Of a stretch of 56,778 nucleotides of DNA, positions 1 through 7,514 are shown in pieces. The number at the start of each line of letters is the position of its first letter. Position 1 is the first letter of the stretch. The position numbers and the translations under genes were made by a program. Source of the stretch: Clostridiaceae bacterium (GTDB taxonomy: Bacteria > Bacillota > Clostridia > DSM-8532); contig JAAYMA010000100.1 of NCBI GenBank assembly GCA_012521615.1, positions 1 through 56,778 on the forward strand, in the 5' to 3' direction. The notes beneath the pieces were generated by a model that ran no database searches, was not told the DNA's origin, and saw nothing but the letters and a program-made list of their open reading frames with translations.

Positions 1-21
1 TACATGTTTGTTACTAATTAG

Positions 22-125
22 TGTAAAGTAAACTATCTGAAATCACTCGAAACGCAGATGTTTTCTGATCTGACTGACTCTATGGAATTTACTTTTACAA
101 ACCGGAGTTTACTTTTTCAATTGAC
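22..125. repeat. IS-end-like repeats downstream of pssA (possible IS21-type remnant)
   Basis: This noncoding stretch holds related AT-rich words in both orientations: GTAAAGTAAACT near 22-33, then GAATTTACTTTTACAA and GAGTTTACTTTTTCAA near 86-120, which are direct repeats of each other and inverted relative to the first. Ends built from several copies of a short GTAAA/TTTAC word are typical of IS21-family elements. No transposase gene is present within the window, so this could be the end of an element lying mostly to the left, or a decayed remnant. The family assignment rests on resemblance only. No terminator for pssA is evident here. Confidence 0.35.
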
Positions 126-134
126 CAGTTTTTT

Positions 135-725
135 TTATTTTATAATGGTTATATTTATATTATCCTTTTCAGAATTGACTTTTAATATTCTGTTAACCCG
201 GAAATTGCTCACCATCATCACTGACAAAACTATAGCAAGCAGCATATAAAAAATAACAAAATCCCAGGTATATTCGCTGTGTATATAACTGTTTATAAGC
301 AGAACACTTACCATTATGAATCCTGATGCAGTAATTGGAAGCCCAATATAATACTCACTGCTCTCCTGCAAATTATACCGTGCAAGCCGGAACACGCCTG
401 CCAGAGGATAAATCAGCACGATGATCATAATATACCATGGAACATATTTCATATTGGATATAAATACTACAACAGGTGCTATCCCAAAGGTTACAAAATC
501 AGCAAATGAATCCAATTGTTTGCCCAATTGAGAAGAGGTATTGAAATATCTTGCCAAATGGCCATCCAACATATCAAAAATAACAGCTACATATATCAAA
601 TAACATGCCAGCTTTATTCCGGACAAAGTTCTGTTGTGAATCATCAGACAAACAGCAAGTATCCCTATTACCATATTACAAACTGTGAGTGTATTAGGTA
701 AATATTTCAACATCACTGATTTCAC
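135..725 (-). CDS. pssA: CDP-alcohol phosphatidyltransferase, probable CDP-diacylglycerol-serine O-phosphatidyltransferase
   Basis: Integral membrane enzyme that would transfer phosphatidate from CDP-diacylglycerol to serine, giving phosphatidylserine. The 196-residue product has the full catalytic signature DG-x2-AR-x8-G-x3-D-x3-D at residues 54-76 (D54, G55, A58, R59, G68, D72, D76) and about five to six hydrophobic segments. The GTG at 725 is preferred because GAGGAGGG lies about 8 bases upstream; the in-frame ATG at 713 is too far from it. It overlaps the end of the preceding UPF0104 gene by about 30 bases and is the last gene of the feoA-feoB cluster. Serine specificity is inferred from overall resemblance to short Firmicute PssA; another alcohol substrate is possible. 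Confidence 0.85.
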   Translation of the reverse strand: MKSVMLKYLPNTLTVCNMVIGILAVCLMIHNRTLSGIKLACYLIYVAVIFDMLDGHLARYFNTSSQLGKQLDSFADFVTFGIAPVVVFISNMKYVPWYIMIIVLIYPLAGVFRLARYNLQESSEYYIGLPITASGFIMVSVLLINSYIHSEYTWDFVIFYMLLAIVLSVMMVSNFRVNRILKVNSEKDNINITIIK

Positions 726-1686
726 TGCTTTTCCCTCCTCTCAATTTCCATATACCTGCATATAAAAGACTGATAATAATAACAAACCAGAATGTTATAA
801 ACCTAAACAGCAATGTTATTGCCAAAGCATCATTGGAGTTAATCTGCATTACTATCAGCAGGCTTGTCATAGTGGCCTCAAAACTGCCTAACCCCCCGGG
901 CAGCAGAGGAAGCATTCCCATCATATAAGAAACAAAGGTGGCTCCTGTAAGGAAAATCCAGTCAAATCCGGTTGAAAACAGGCGTACCAACAAAATCATT
1001 TTCACAGGATAGAGTATCCATATACCAAAGGACAAAAGAAGCTGCCTGTACATCTCCCCCCTGATACTTTTCAGTACCTTAATATTTGACAGCAAGGTAA
1101 TCATAAACCTCTTAAAAGCAGCAGTCCTTCTATGTTTGGGAAATGTATTCCCAATTTTATTTTCCAGAAGCGAAGTGAATTTAAATATAAAAATCAGGGA
1201 ACCAATTAGGGCTAAGAGTAGGAAATAGACCACAGCCTTTATTATGCCGCTCTGAAAACCCTCAATCCTGCCTGATATATGGGCAAAGGCAAATAAATTA
1301 ATAACAAAAAAGCTGAAAAAACTGACCATTTTCTGAATGGTCACCAATATAGCTGCCTCTTGCGTTGAATATTTCATTTCATTTTTAAGAAGAATTGCCC
1401 TTGTTACTTCGCCGCCCACCTTGACTCCGGGGGTAACACTTTCAACAATCGAACCTCTTGCATTTACATAAAGCATCTTAAAAAAATTATGGTCCCTCCC
1501 CATGACTTTTCCGATTCTGCACCACTGGTAATTGACAAGGAGCTGGCTTATGACCTGTACCATCAATAATGCTGTAAATGCCAATGGAGAAACTTGTCTG
1601 ATACTGATAATAAAACCTGAAAAATCAAATTTCCAAAATGTCACTGACAAAAGTATGAAAAGCAGTATCCATATAAACTTTTTCAT
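694..1686 (-). CDS. UPF0104 / lysylphosphatidylglycerol-synthase-type transmembrane (flippase-like) protein
   Basis: About 330 residues with seven or eight hydrophobic helices and no soluble catalytic domain, matching the transmembrane half of the MprF/UPF0104 family. Visible family-like features are the RGSIVESVTPG segment near residue 80 followed by GGEVTRAILL, and the PLLPGGLGSFEA segment near residue 265. In MprF this half moves modified lipid across the membrane; stand-alone members are mostly uncharacterised. The ATG at 1686 is chosen because AGGGAG sits 8 bases upstream; the GTG two codons earlier is too close. It lies 12 bases after the nicotianamine-synthase-like gene and overlaps pssA, so it is probably co-transcribed and translationally coupled with both. 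A lipid-translocating role is inferred. Confidence 0.75.
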   Translation of the reverse strand: MKKFIWILLFILLSVTFWKFDFSGFIISIRQVSPLAFTALLMVQVISQLLVNYQWCRIGKVMGRDHNFFKMLYVNARGSIVESVTPGVKVGGEVTRAILLKNEMKYSTQEAAILVTIQKMVSFFSFFVINLFAFAHISGRIEGFQSGIIKAVVYFLLLALIGSLIFIFKFTSLLENKIGNTFPKHRRTAAFKRFMITLLSNIKVLKSIRGEMYRQLLLSFGIWILYPVKMILLVRLFSTGFDWIFLTGATFVSYMMGMLPLLPGGLGSFEATMTSLLIVMQINSNDALAITLLFRFITFWFVIIISLLYAGIWKLRGGKSSEISDVEIFT

Positions 1687-1698
1687 TTCCACGACTCC

Positions 1699-2259
1699 CT
1701 AAGCTACAATAAACAATGCGGTACTGTCAATGTTTCTCCAGTTATGAACAGCTTTTTTACAGCAATTCCGGAACAGTGAAAAGTCATCGGCCGAATAAAA
1801 TTTTTTTAGTCCCTTTTTGGGAACACGTACCAGAATTCTTGCACCATAAGGGCATTTTCGTTTCAGACTACAAAATACCTGCTGTATTGGATTTACCTGA
1901 ACGGCCATATGAATAACAGTATAATCTTTCGGAGATATGTCATTCCCATCACCATACAGAACCTCGATAGACTCTGTATATCCTAATTTAGAAATCAGCT
2001 GCCTTGCGATACACACGCAACAATAATCATTATCCACAATTGTCACATGAGCTCCGGTATACTCATGCAGCAGTATACCACTGAAGGGGCATGGCCCTCC
2101 GCCTATACATAAAATCCTGTCAGTGGATTTGATATCCGCTAAAGCAATCTCTTCCCTGATAAGTTTTTTATAATACAGTGACATGGCCTGATAGACCAAG
2201 ATATTTTTAGCAGCCAGCTGCTCCAAAAATTTTGTGGTTTTATGTATAAAGCATGCCAT
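1699..2259 (-). CDS. Small nicotianamine-synthase-like SAM-dependent enzyme
   Basis: A 186-residue Rossmann-type SAM-binding protein. The glycine-rich motif CIGGGPCPFSG is at residues 51-61 and an acidic VDND at 75-78. The stretch VIHMAVQVNP...GARILVRVPKKGLKKFYS (about 115-156) follows the layout of the nicotianamine synthase family (PF03059), which moves the 3-amino-3-carboxypropyl group of SAM. It is shorter than plant, archaeal or CntL-type enzymes (about 270-320 residues), mainly at the N-terminus, and has ten or more cysteines. The ATG at 2259 has AAGGGG about 10 bases upstream, only 19 bases after the feoB stop. Context suggests iron chemistry or lipid head-group modification; neither is shown. 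It could also be a generic methyltransferase. Confidence 0.65.
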   Translation of the reverse strand: MACFIHKTTKFLEQLAAKNILVYQAMSLYYKKLIREEIALADIKSTDRILCIGGGPCPFSGILLHEYTGAHVTIVDNDYCCVCIARQLISKLGYTESIEVLYGDGNDISPKDYTVIHMAVQVNPIQQVFCSLKRKCPYGARILVRVPKKGLKKFYSADDFSLFRNCCKKAVHNWRNIDSTALFIVA

Positions 2260-2280
2260 CTCAAAAACGCCCCTTATCAA

Positions 2281-4065
2281 TTACATAAACAGATGGGCAA
2301 TTTGATTTATAAGCCCTGCAACTGTGAAAGCAGTTACAACTGTTGAGGTTCCAATGGCCAATGCAACCTTTGTATTGAATTCCTTCGATAAAATTCCGAA
2401 GACAGAGAGACATGGCAGGTACAATAAGGCTACAGTTCCGCCTACAAAAGCCTGCAGTGCTGTCAATCCTTCAATAGCCAACAACGGTGCAACTGCCATC
2501 TCACGGCGCACAATTCCCAAAATCAGTGCAATTACTGCATCCTTCGGAAGTCCGAGCCAACCACTTACAATGGGTTCGAGGTATACAGCAATATAATTCA
2601 AAAGGCCTGATTCCTTCAACAATGCTGCAATTACAACAGACAACAGCATTGGTGCCTCTGCTTCCACAAGAAAATGTTTCATACGGAGCATTAATTTTTT
2701 GCCGTATGCTTTGGCATTGGGCATTAATAGATTGGGTATCTCAATAACCATAGGATCTACTTTTCCTTTTAAAATGCGGCTCAAAACAGTAGATACGGTT
2801 ATCATTATCACCAATGACAGGAGCAACATCAGCACTAACAGTACAGGAGAGAAGTTGGCAAACAGGCTTATTAAAGCTCCTGTCTGAGAAATACAGGGCA
2901 CGGCAAAACAAACAACGGCAGATATAATTAAACGTTCTTTTCTTGTTGTTGCAGTTCTTGAGCCGATAATGGCCGGCACTGCACATCCATATCCCATCAG
3001 GATAGTTATCATGCTGCCACCCTGAATTCCCATCTTACGCATTATATTGTCAAACAAAACACTCAGACGGGGCAGAACACCCGAATCCTCCAGAAATGAA
3101 AATACAACGTAAAATAGGAATACATACGGGAAAATAAGCGCTATAATCCATTCAAACCCGATAACAAAAATGCCATACTCACCAATGAGAATATTGAGCA
3201 AAACTCCTTCGGGAACAATGGCCGAAAACAGGGACTTGAAAAGCGGAACCAGTACATTATTGACCAGGGGTAGCAATAGCACAGCACGCAGAGCTTTACC
3301 GCCACCTACTATAACCCCCAGAGATAAAATAATTATTAATAAAGCGATGGGAATTCCAGGCCACGGTTTCAGCATACTTTTTCCCAGTCTGTCCAGAAAG
3401 CTTAAATTACCATCGACATTCTTTCTTACGCGGGAAGCGATATATTTGGCTCTGCTCCATATATCCAGTTCATTTCTGCTGCAACTTTGGCAGGACGGGC
3501 AGGCTGAGCAATTGCTGCAAGTGAACTGAGTACGGTTTAAAACATTTTGTAATTCTTGTTTTAACTCTTCTATACCCTCACCTTTTACAGCCACCGTCGG
3601 AACAACAGGTGCCCCTAATTCCCGGGAGAGCAGGCCCACATTTATTTCTGTACCATGTCTTTTGGCAACATCCAATAAGTTTAACGCATAAACTACAGGC
3701 ACATTATATTTTTGGATCTCAAGGCCAAGCTTAATATTTCTCTCCAGGTTGGTAGCATCCAACACACATATGACTGCAACGGGATTACTGTTCAAAAATC
3801 GAATAGCAACTTCCTCTGCTTCAGATGTGGCTTCCAGAGAATATGTACCAGGAACATCAATTAAAGTATATGTTTTATCACCTATGTTGACTGTTCCTTC
3901 TGTATAAGTGACAGTAGTTCCAGCAAAATTTGAACTTACCACATGAATACCCGTCATATTAGAAAAGAACACACTTTTTCCAACATTGGGATTACCCATT
4001 AATAAGATTTTATTGGGCTTTTCATAAATTCTTGGATCTTCATTTATGTCATGACATTTGGCCAA
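2281..4065 (-). CDS. feoB: Ferrous iron transport protein B
   Basis: GTP-gated Fe(II) importer of 594 residues in the cytoplasmic membrane. The N-terminal G domain shows G1 GNPNVGKS (24-31), G3 DVPG (70-73) and G4 NLLD (129-132). The membrane part has about eight helices with the GYGCAVPAIIGSRT Gate motif and the later GIVRREMA motif. Between G domain and membrane core lies a cysteine ladder, C183, C186, C189, C192 and C195, each two residues apart, which may bind metal or an iron-sulfur cluster. It starts 5 bases after feoA and ends just before the nicotianamine-synthase-like gene. Length is short for FeoB but both Gate/Nucleos halves appear present. Confidence 0.96.
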   Translation of the reverse strand: MAKCHDINEDPRIYEKPNKILLMGNPNVGKSVFFSNMTGIHVVSSNFAGTTVTYTEGTVNIGDKTYTLIDVPGTYSLEATSEAEEVAIRFLNSNPVAVICVLDATNLERNIKLGLEIQKYNVPVVYALNLLDVAKRHGTEINVGLLSRELGAPVVPTVAVKGEGIEELKQELQNVLNRTQFTCSNCSACPSCQSCSRNELDIWSRAKYIASRVRKNVDGNLSFLDRLGKSMLKPWPGIPIALLIIILSLGVIVGGGKALRAVLLLPLVNNVLVPLFKSLFSAIVPEGVLLNILIGEYGIFVIGFEWIIALIFPYVFLFYVVFSFLEDSGVLPRLSVLFDNIMRKMGIQGGSMITILMGYGCAVPAIIGSRTATTRKERLIISAVVCFAVPCISQTGALISLFANFSPVLLVLMLLLSLVIMITVSTVLSRILKGKVDPMVIEIPNLLMPNAKAYGKKLMLRMKHFLVEAEAPMLLSVVIAALLKESGLLNYIAVYLEPIVSGWLGLPKDAVIALILGIVRREMAVAPLLAIEGLTALQAFVGGTVALLYLPCLSVFGILSKEFNTKVALAIGTSTVVTAFTVAGLINQIAHLFM

Positions 4066-4070
4066 ACCAT

Positions 4071-4313
4071 TTACCCCCTAACTATTATCTTTTCAGCAAT
4101 ATCCTTACCAATGGCAATTTCGCTGGAATCTACCTTAATCAAAACCGGCCCGCCAAATCTATGAGTCATCAGTTTCTGAATCATTGCATTCTCAATAATA
4201 CCCAAGCTCTTTAAAATACCAAGCTCAGGTGCATTTACGACTATATACTGGAGGTTATCTTTGGCATTATAAATGCTCTGATGGCTTCCATTGAAGTTAT
4301 TTTCTCCTTTCAC
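4071..4313 (-). CDS. feoA: FeoA domain protein, ferrous iron transport protein A
   Basis: An 80-residue single SH3-like FeoA domain; in characterised systems FeoA binds the FeoB machinery and is needed for iron uptake. Recognisable family features are the region APELGILKSLGI near residues 28-39, the basic LMTHRFGGPVLIKVDSSEIAIGKDIAEKI segment and the small size. The start is a GTG at 4313 with GGAGAGGGG just upstream; no ATG precedes the conserved domain. The first 20 residues are polar and poorly conserved in appearance. It is the first gene of the feo cluster and lies 3' of a promoter region with a dyad that could be iron-regulated. Confidence 0.85.
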   Translation of the reverse strand: MKGENNFNGSHQSIYNAKDNLQYIVVNAPELGILKSLGIIENAMIQKLMTHRFGGPVLIKVDSSEIAIGKDIAEKIIVRG

Positions 4314-4367
4314 TTAACCCCTCTCCTTATCTGCAGTTATTCTTTATATGTATATGTTTCAAAAAAA

Positions 4368-4422
4368 GTTAGTTATGTCTAACATTAATATATGTGATAT
4401 CACATCGGCTATTATTTGTCAA
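4368..4422 (-). promoter_or_regulatory. Putative feo promoter with two dyads
   Basis: Reading leftward, TTGACA (4417-4422) is a good -35 box. A 14-base perfect palindrome, ATGTGATATCACAT (4392-4405), covers the likely -10 region, which is otherwise weak. Downstream is a second dyad, GTTAG-N6-CTAAC (4368-4383), whose half-sites resemble those in DtxR/IdeR-type iron operators. Fur-type and DtxR-type control of feo are both known in Firmicutes. The regulator here is unknown. Confidence 0.4.
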
Positions 4423-4476
4423 TAAGTTAAGATCACAATTTCAATATATTTTCAGGATAATAAAAAATAAAAAAAT

Positions 4477-4513
4477 AAGGGTTCAAAGACTTTGGTTTCC
4501 TCTTTAGACCCTT
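4477..4513 (-). terminator. Rho-independent terminator after the ABC permease gene
   Basis: Hairpin arms AAGGGTTCAAAG and CTTTAGACCCTT (two mismatches) are followed, reading leftward, by a T-rich run. It ends the arsR-ABC operon. Confidence 0.7.
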
Positions 4514-4574
4514 AAAAAATATTTTCTCGACTTTTTAAATCGGGTTGGTATGTAAATTTCTAATTTCTATATAT

Positions 4575-5309
4575 TTAAAGAATCCACTTTTTCTTTATAT
4601 TGCGATGACATAAGTGAAATAATAGAAGTGAAAAAATCAGCATGACAAAAGTGTTGAACGTCGCATTAAAGAGAGAGTTGCCTGTAATTGTACTGTTAAG
4701 TATATCCGCTCCATAAGTCAGGGGCAATAAAAATGATATGGGCTTTATTAAGGCCGGCAATTTGTCAACCGGTATAAATAACCCGCATAAAAACAGCATT
4801 GGAAATCTGAAAAAGTTTGAAAATGTCTGAGCTTCAAAGACTTCCTTTGCAGATATTGCAATCAGTAGACCTAACAGTGCTGAAGTAACAGCCATTAGAA
4901 AAACTGCAACAAACAACAAGCCCCAGTTAATTCCGCTCAGATTTATGAAGAAAGCAGCAAACACAACAGGTATAAATCCGTTTATTATACCGAACAAAAC
5001 CGCTCCCAGAATTTTGGCAAAGACCAGTGTACTTATATTTATGGGTGCAAGCAGCAATCTGTCGAAAGATCTGCCCTTTCTCTCAAAAGTTATTGTGACA
5101 GCCAGCATGGAAGTAGTCCCAAACAATACACTCATGGACATTAAGCCCGGAAGCAGTGCTGAAATTTCTATGTTGCCCTGTGAACGGATAAGCTGCATTA
5201 ATGTCCAGGAAAGAGGAAATATAATCCCCCAGCTGATGTTTGGTGGTTTTAAATAGTAATTCCTGATGTCTTTTTTTAAGATATTCCAAAAAGCAATCAA
5301 TGATTTCAT
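4575..5309 (-). CDS. ABC-2 type transporter permease
   Basis: A 244-residue membrane protein with six hydrophobic segments and the ABC-2 permease layout. After the first two helices comes the TFERKGRSFDRLLLAPI loop (about residues 74-90), typical of the coupling region of ABC-2 exporters. Later come LCGLFIPVDKLP and a final helix pair. It overlaps the ATPase gene by 4 bases (ATGA), so the two are translated together and very likely form one exporter. The substrate is unknown. Many ArsR-linked ABC-2 pairs are drug or toxic-compound exporters, but nothing here identifies the cargo. Confidence 0.85.
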   Translation of the reverse strand: MKSLIAFWNILKKDIRNYYLKPPNISWGIIFPLSWTLMQLIRSQGNIEISALLPGLMSMSVLFGTTSMLAVTITFERKGRSFDRLLLAPINISTLVFAKILGAVLFGIINGFIPVVFAAFFINLSGINWGLLFVAVFLMAVTSALLGLLIAISAKEVFEAQTFSNFFRFPMLFLCGLFIPVDKLPALIKPISFLLPLTYGADILNSTITGNSLFNATFNTFVMLIFSLLLFHLCHRNIKKKWIL

Positions 5310-6268
5310 CCCGCAACCCCGCCTTTGTCATTTAATTTTGAGGCTTTAATATCCGTTATTTTAACGAACACTTCTTCCAGTGTAGATTTTATCTCTTTTG
5401 CCTCATAAACCGAAATCCCTTTATTTTTCAATAACTCAATAACAGGATATAACTCCAGCCGTTCTTTCGAGGTAATCAGACACAAATTATCATCAATGAT
5501 TTCTGCACTGCAGTTCTTAATAGTGTTTTCCAGTTCTTCCCCGATTTCTTTTGTGATTCTGTCAAGCTTAAGCTGGATTTTATATTCTTTGCCCGAATCA
5601 CTCATCAATTCAGTAATTAAACCGGTCCTTACAATCCTGCCGTTTACAATAAAAGCTATCCTGTCACAAATACGTTCAGCCTCTTCTATATAGTGAGTAG
5701 TGACAAAAATAGTTTTTCCTTGTTTTTTAAGATCCAATATCAGCTCTCTTATCTGTATTGCACTTTCGACATCTATTCCTGTAGTTGGTTCATCCAGGAA
5801 CAAGATTTTGGGGTTGTGTATTATCCCTGCAGCTATGGTGAGTTTTCGTTTCATTCCTTTTGAGTAGGTTTTAAATGGACGGTTTGCCGCCTTTGTCAGA
5901 TTGAACTGTTCCAATAGTTCAGCCGCTCTTTTTTCACGTTCTTCTTTGCGCATACCATATAAAGAAGCACAAAAGCATAAGTTCTCAAAACCATTCATTT
6001 CATCATAAAGGTTATTTTCATCAGGAATAACACCTATAATCCTTTGAACTTTTTTGACGTCCTTTACAGCATCAATACCATCAATATATATTTGACCACC
6101 GGTAGGTCTGGACAGCCCTGTCATCATATTTATTGTTGAAGTTTTACCTGCACCGTTTGGACCCAGAAATCCAAATACTTCACCTGATCTGACATCAAAG
6201 GAAATATCGTCAACTGCTTTAACATCCCCGTATACTTTTTTAAGATTAGTTACACTGATGATTCCCAT
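5306..6268 (-). CDS. ABC transporter ATP-binding protein
   Basis: ATPase of the DrrA/CcmA-like exporter class, about 320 residues. Visible motifs are Walker A GPNGAGKT, Q-loop region PDENNLYDEMNGFENL, a variant signature YSKGMKRKL in place of LSGGQ, Walker B ILFLDEPTTGID and the switch histidine in FVTTHYIEEA. A C-terminal extension of about 90 residues follows, as in DrrA-type proteins. An upstream in-frame extension exists, but the ATG at 6268 (MGIISVTNLKK) is chosen because AAGGAGAAGGAG lies directly before it and the longer form would run through arsR. It starts 4 bases after arsR and overlaps the permease gene. Confidence 0.9.
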   Translation of the reverse strand: MGIISVTNLKKVYGDVKAVDDISFDVRSGEVFGFLGPNGAGKTSTINMMTGLSRPTGGQIYIDGIDAVKDVKKVQRIIGVIPDENNLYDEMNGFENLCFCASLYGMRKEEREKRAAELLEQFNLTKAANRPFKTYSKGMKRKLTIAAGIIHNPKILFLDEPTTGIDVESAIQIRELILDLKKQGKTIFVTTHYIEEAERICDRIAFIVNGRIVRTGLITELMSDSGKEYKIQLKLDRITKEIGEELENTIKNCSAEIIDDNLCLITSKERLELYPVIELLKNKGISVYEAKEIKSTLEEVFVKITDIKASKLNDKGGVAG

Positions 6269-6272
6269 GACT

Positions 6273-6626
6273 TTATACTCCTTCTCCTTTTTGACAACAG
6301 GATCCGGAGGCGCCCGAGCAATTCTGACTGTGATTTGATGGATTGGCGTTGCAGGTTTTTCTTTCGATTTTGGAAAGTTCATGGATTTGTGTAGCAAGTT
6401 TGCGCAGCATATCCCGCTCCACATTATAGTGCATGAAATATCCTTTTTTCACTCCTGTAACCAGACCTGTTTCCTTTAAGACTCTTATATGCTGCGATAT
6501 AGCTGATTCAGACATTTCAAGCTTTTCAGACAATGCTCTTACACAATAATTGTGCTGCAAAAGCAAAATTATGATATTGTATCTCGTTTCATCCGCTATG
6601 GCTTTTAGTACCCTGGTTATCTCCAT
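6273..6626 (-). CDS. ArsR/SmtB-family transcriptional regulator with cysteine-rich tail
   Basis: A 117-residue winged-helix repressor. The helix-turn-helix lies around residues 30-60 (CVRALSEKLEMSESAISQHIRVLKETGLV), followed by the wing KKGYFMHYNV. The last 30 residues are Ser/Asn-rich with four cysteines (one Cys, then Cys, then a CC pair), which could be a metal or thiol sensor site; this is inference. It is the first gene of an operon with an ABC ATPase and permease. Its ribosome-binding site AGGAGGT lies in the 3' arm of a perfect hairpin in its own leader, and two matching operators sit upstream. Autoregulation is very likely. Confidence 0.88.
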   Translation of the reverse strand: MEITRVLKAIADETRYNIIILLLQHNYCVRALSEKLEMSESAISQHIRVLKETGLVTGVKKGYFMHYNVERDMLRKLATQIHELSKIERKTCNANPSNHSQNCSGASGSCCQKGEGV

Positions 6627-6629
6627 TAT

Positions 6630-6704
6630 TACCTCCTGTATATTTTAATTAAGTTATTACTTAATTAAAATATACAGGAGGTATTTGATTAAGTCAATAC
6701 TTAA
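6630..6704 (-). promoter_or_regulatory. arsR leader: 25-bp perfect inverted repeat plus two operator copies
   Basis: Arms at 6630-6654 and 6659-6683 are perfectly complementary with a 4-base loop. In the arsR transcript the 3' arm contains the ribosome-binding site AGGAGGT just before the start at 6626, so folding would hide it. The dyad centre is TTAAGT-TATT-ACTTAA (6649-6664), and a second copy TTAAGT-CAAT-ACTTAA is at 6689-6704, 40 bases away (about four helical turns). Both have the 6-4-6 form expected for an ArsR-type operator. DNA-level and RNA-level control may both operate. Confidence 0.7.
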
Positions 6705-6722
6705 TTAGAAATGAATTGCAGA

Positions 6723-7130
6723 TTAATTTTTAAGTAGATCTTCGGTCAGCTTCTCGATATCCTGCAGATCTTTAACTGCCTGATCCAGTTGTTTTTGCAG
6801 GAAATTATTATCGGTTTTAACCTGACCATTTTCTGTCATTAACCTTTCAATCTCTTTCTGCTTATCATCAACTTCTTTGCGCAGCTGTTCCAGCTCCTTG
6901 TCTTTTTCCCTGACAGCTGCTTTCTGCTCATCCAACAGCTTTTCTATATCTTTAATGATTTTGTCCTTATCTTTGTTGGAATTCTTCAATTCATCCATTT
7001 TGGAATCTATAGCCTGAAGATTGCTCTTGATATTCGTAACCTGTTCCGAACCTTTCCAATTAACAGCTGCCGCTACAAATGTAAAAGAAGATAGCATTAT
7101 GATAATCAATGTAAATAATTTCTTTTTCAT
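6723..7130 (-). CDS. Exported coiled-coil protein of unknown function
   Basis: About 135 residues. An N-terminal KKK and a hydrophobic segment (KKKLFTLIIIMLSSFTFVAAA) look like a signal peptide or membrane anchor, with possible cleavage after VAAA. The rest is a highly charged heptad-like coiled coil rich in K, E, D, L and Q (about residues 35-130). I do not recognise a family. The ATG at 7130 has GGAGG about 9 bases upstream; a longer start 12 codons earlier lacks a good site. It lies upstream of arsR on the same strand, separated by the arsR operator region, so it is probably a separate unit. Confidence 0.6.
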   Translation of the reverse strand: MKKKLFTLIIIMLSSFTFVAAAVNWKGSEQVTNIKSNLQAIDSKMDELKNSNKDKDKIIKDIEKLLDEQKAAVREKDKELEQLRKEVDDKQKEIERLMTENGQVKTDNNFLQKQLDQAVKDLQDIEKLTEDLLKN

Positions 7131-7433
7131 TTTCTTACTCCTCCGGTATATATTTTGCTTCATCATATTTTTCGTTTAAGTACTGCATCTTAAAGGAGCC
7201 ATGAACACTTGTCCCATGCTGCTGAAGCACGGAGATGTTAACATTTTAATGTCCTGACACCTTATCTTATTTTTCAGACTATGTTAGATAATCGCAAAGT
7301 ACTAAAAGCGTTCTATAGCAGAAAACTATCTGAGATTGATAAAATAATAAGGAGGTTTGAAACCACCGATTTAATAGTATAAAGTAATTTTATGATTTTG
7401 TGTAAAGTAAATTATGGAAAATACAATTCAGAA
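7131..7433. other. Gene-poor intergenic region
   Basis: No convincing gene. A 33-codon plus-strand reading frame at 7281-7382 (beginning MLDNRKVLKAFYS) has protein-like composition but no ribosome-binding site, so it may be a gene relic. A 12-base word GTGTAAAGTAAA near 7399 repeats the word at position 21, possibly another trace of the same mobile-element end. Confidence 0.4.
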
Positions 7434-7485
7434 AAAAACCTTCATAACCAGTAAGGCAACCGATTATGAAGGTTTTTCGTTTTTA
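7434..7485 (-). terminator. Terminator of the transketolase pair
   Basis: Perfect 14-bp arms AAAAACCTTCATAA (7434-7447) and its complement (7464-7477), with A/T runs on both sides so it could act in both directions. It lies just after the transketolase C-terminal subunit gene. Confidence 0.8.
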
Positions 7486-7514
7486 CCATACAAACGTTTT
7501 GCTCTACAGTCAAA

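Noticed and set aside
6269-6424. N-terminal extension of the ABC ATPase (52 residues)
   Set aside because: It lies inside arsR in another frame, lacks family similarity, and a strong ribosome-binding site precedes the internal ATG at 6268.
7281-7382. 33-codon reading frame on the plus strand
   Set aside because: Composition looks protein-like, but there is no ribosome-binding site and it is too short to support as a gene; described only within the intergenic entry.
7393-7413. Second mobile-element end
   Set aside because: Only a 12-base word is shared with the window start; this could be chance in AT-rich DNA.
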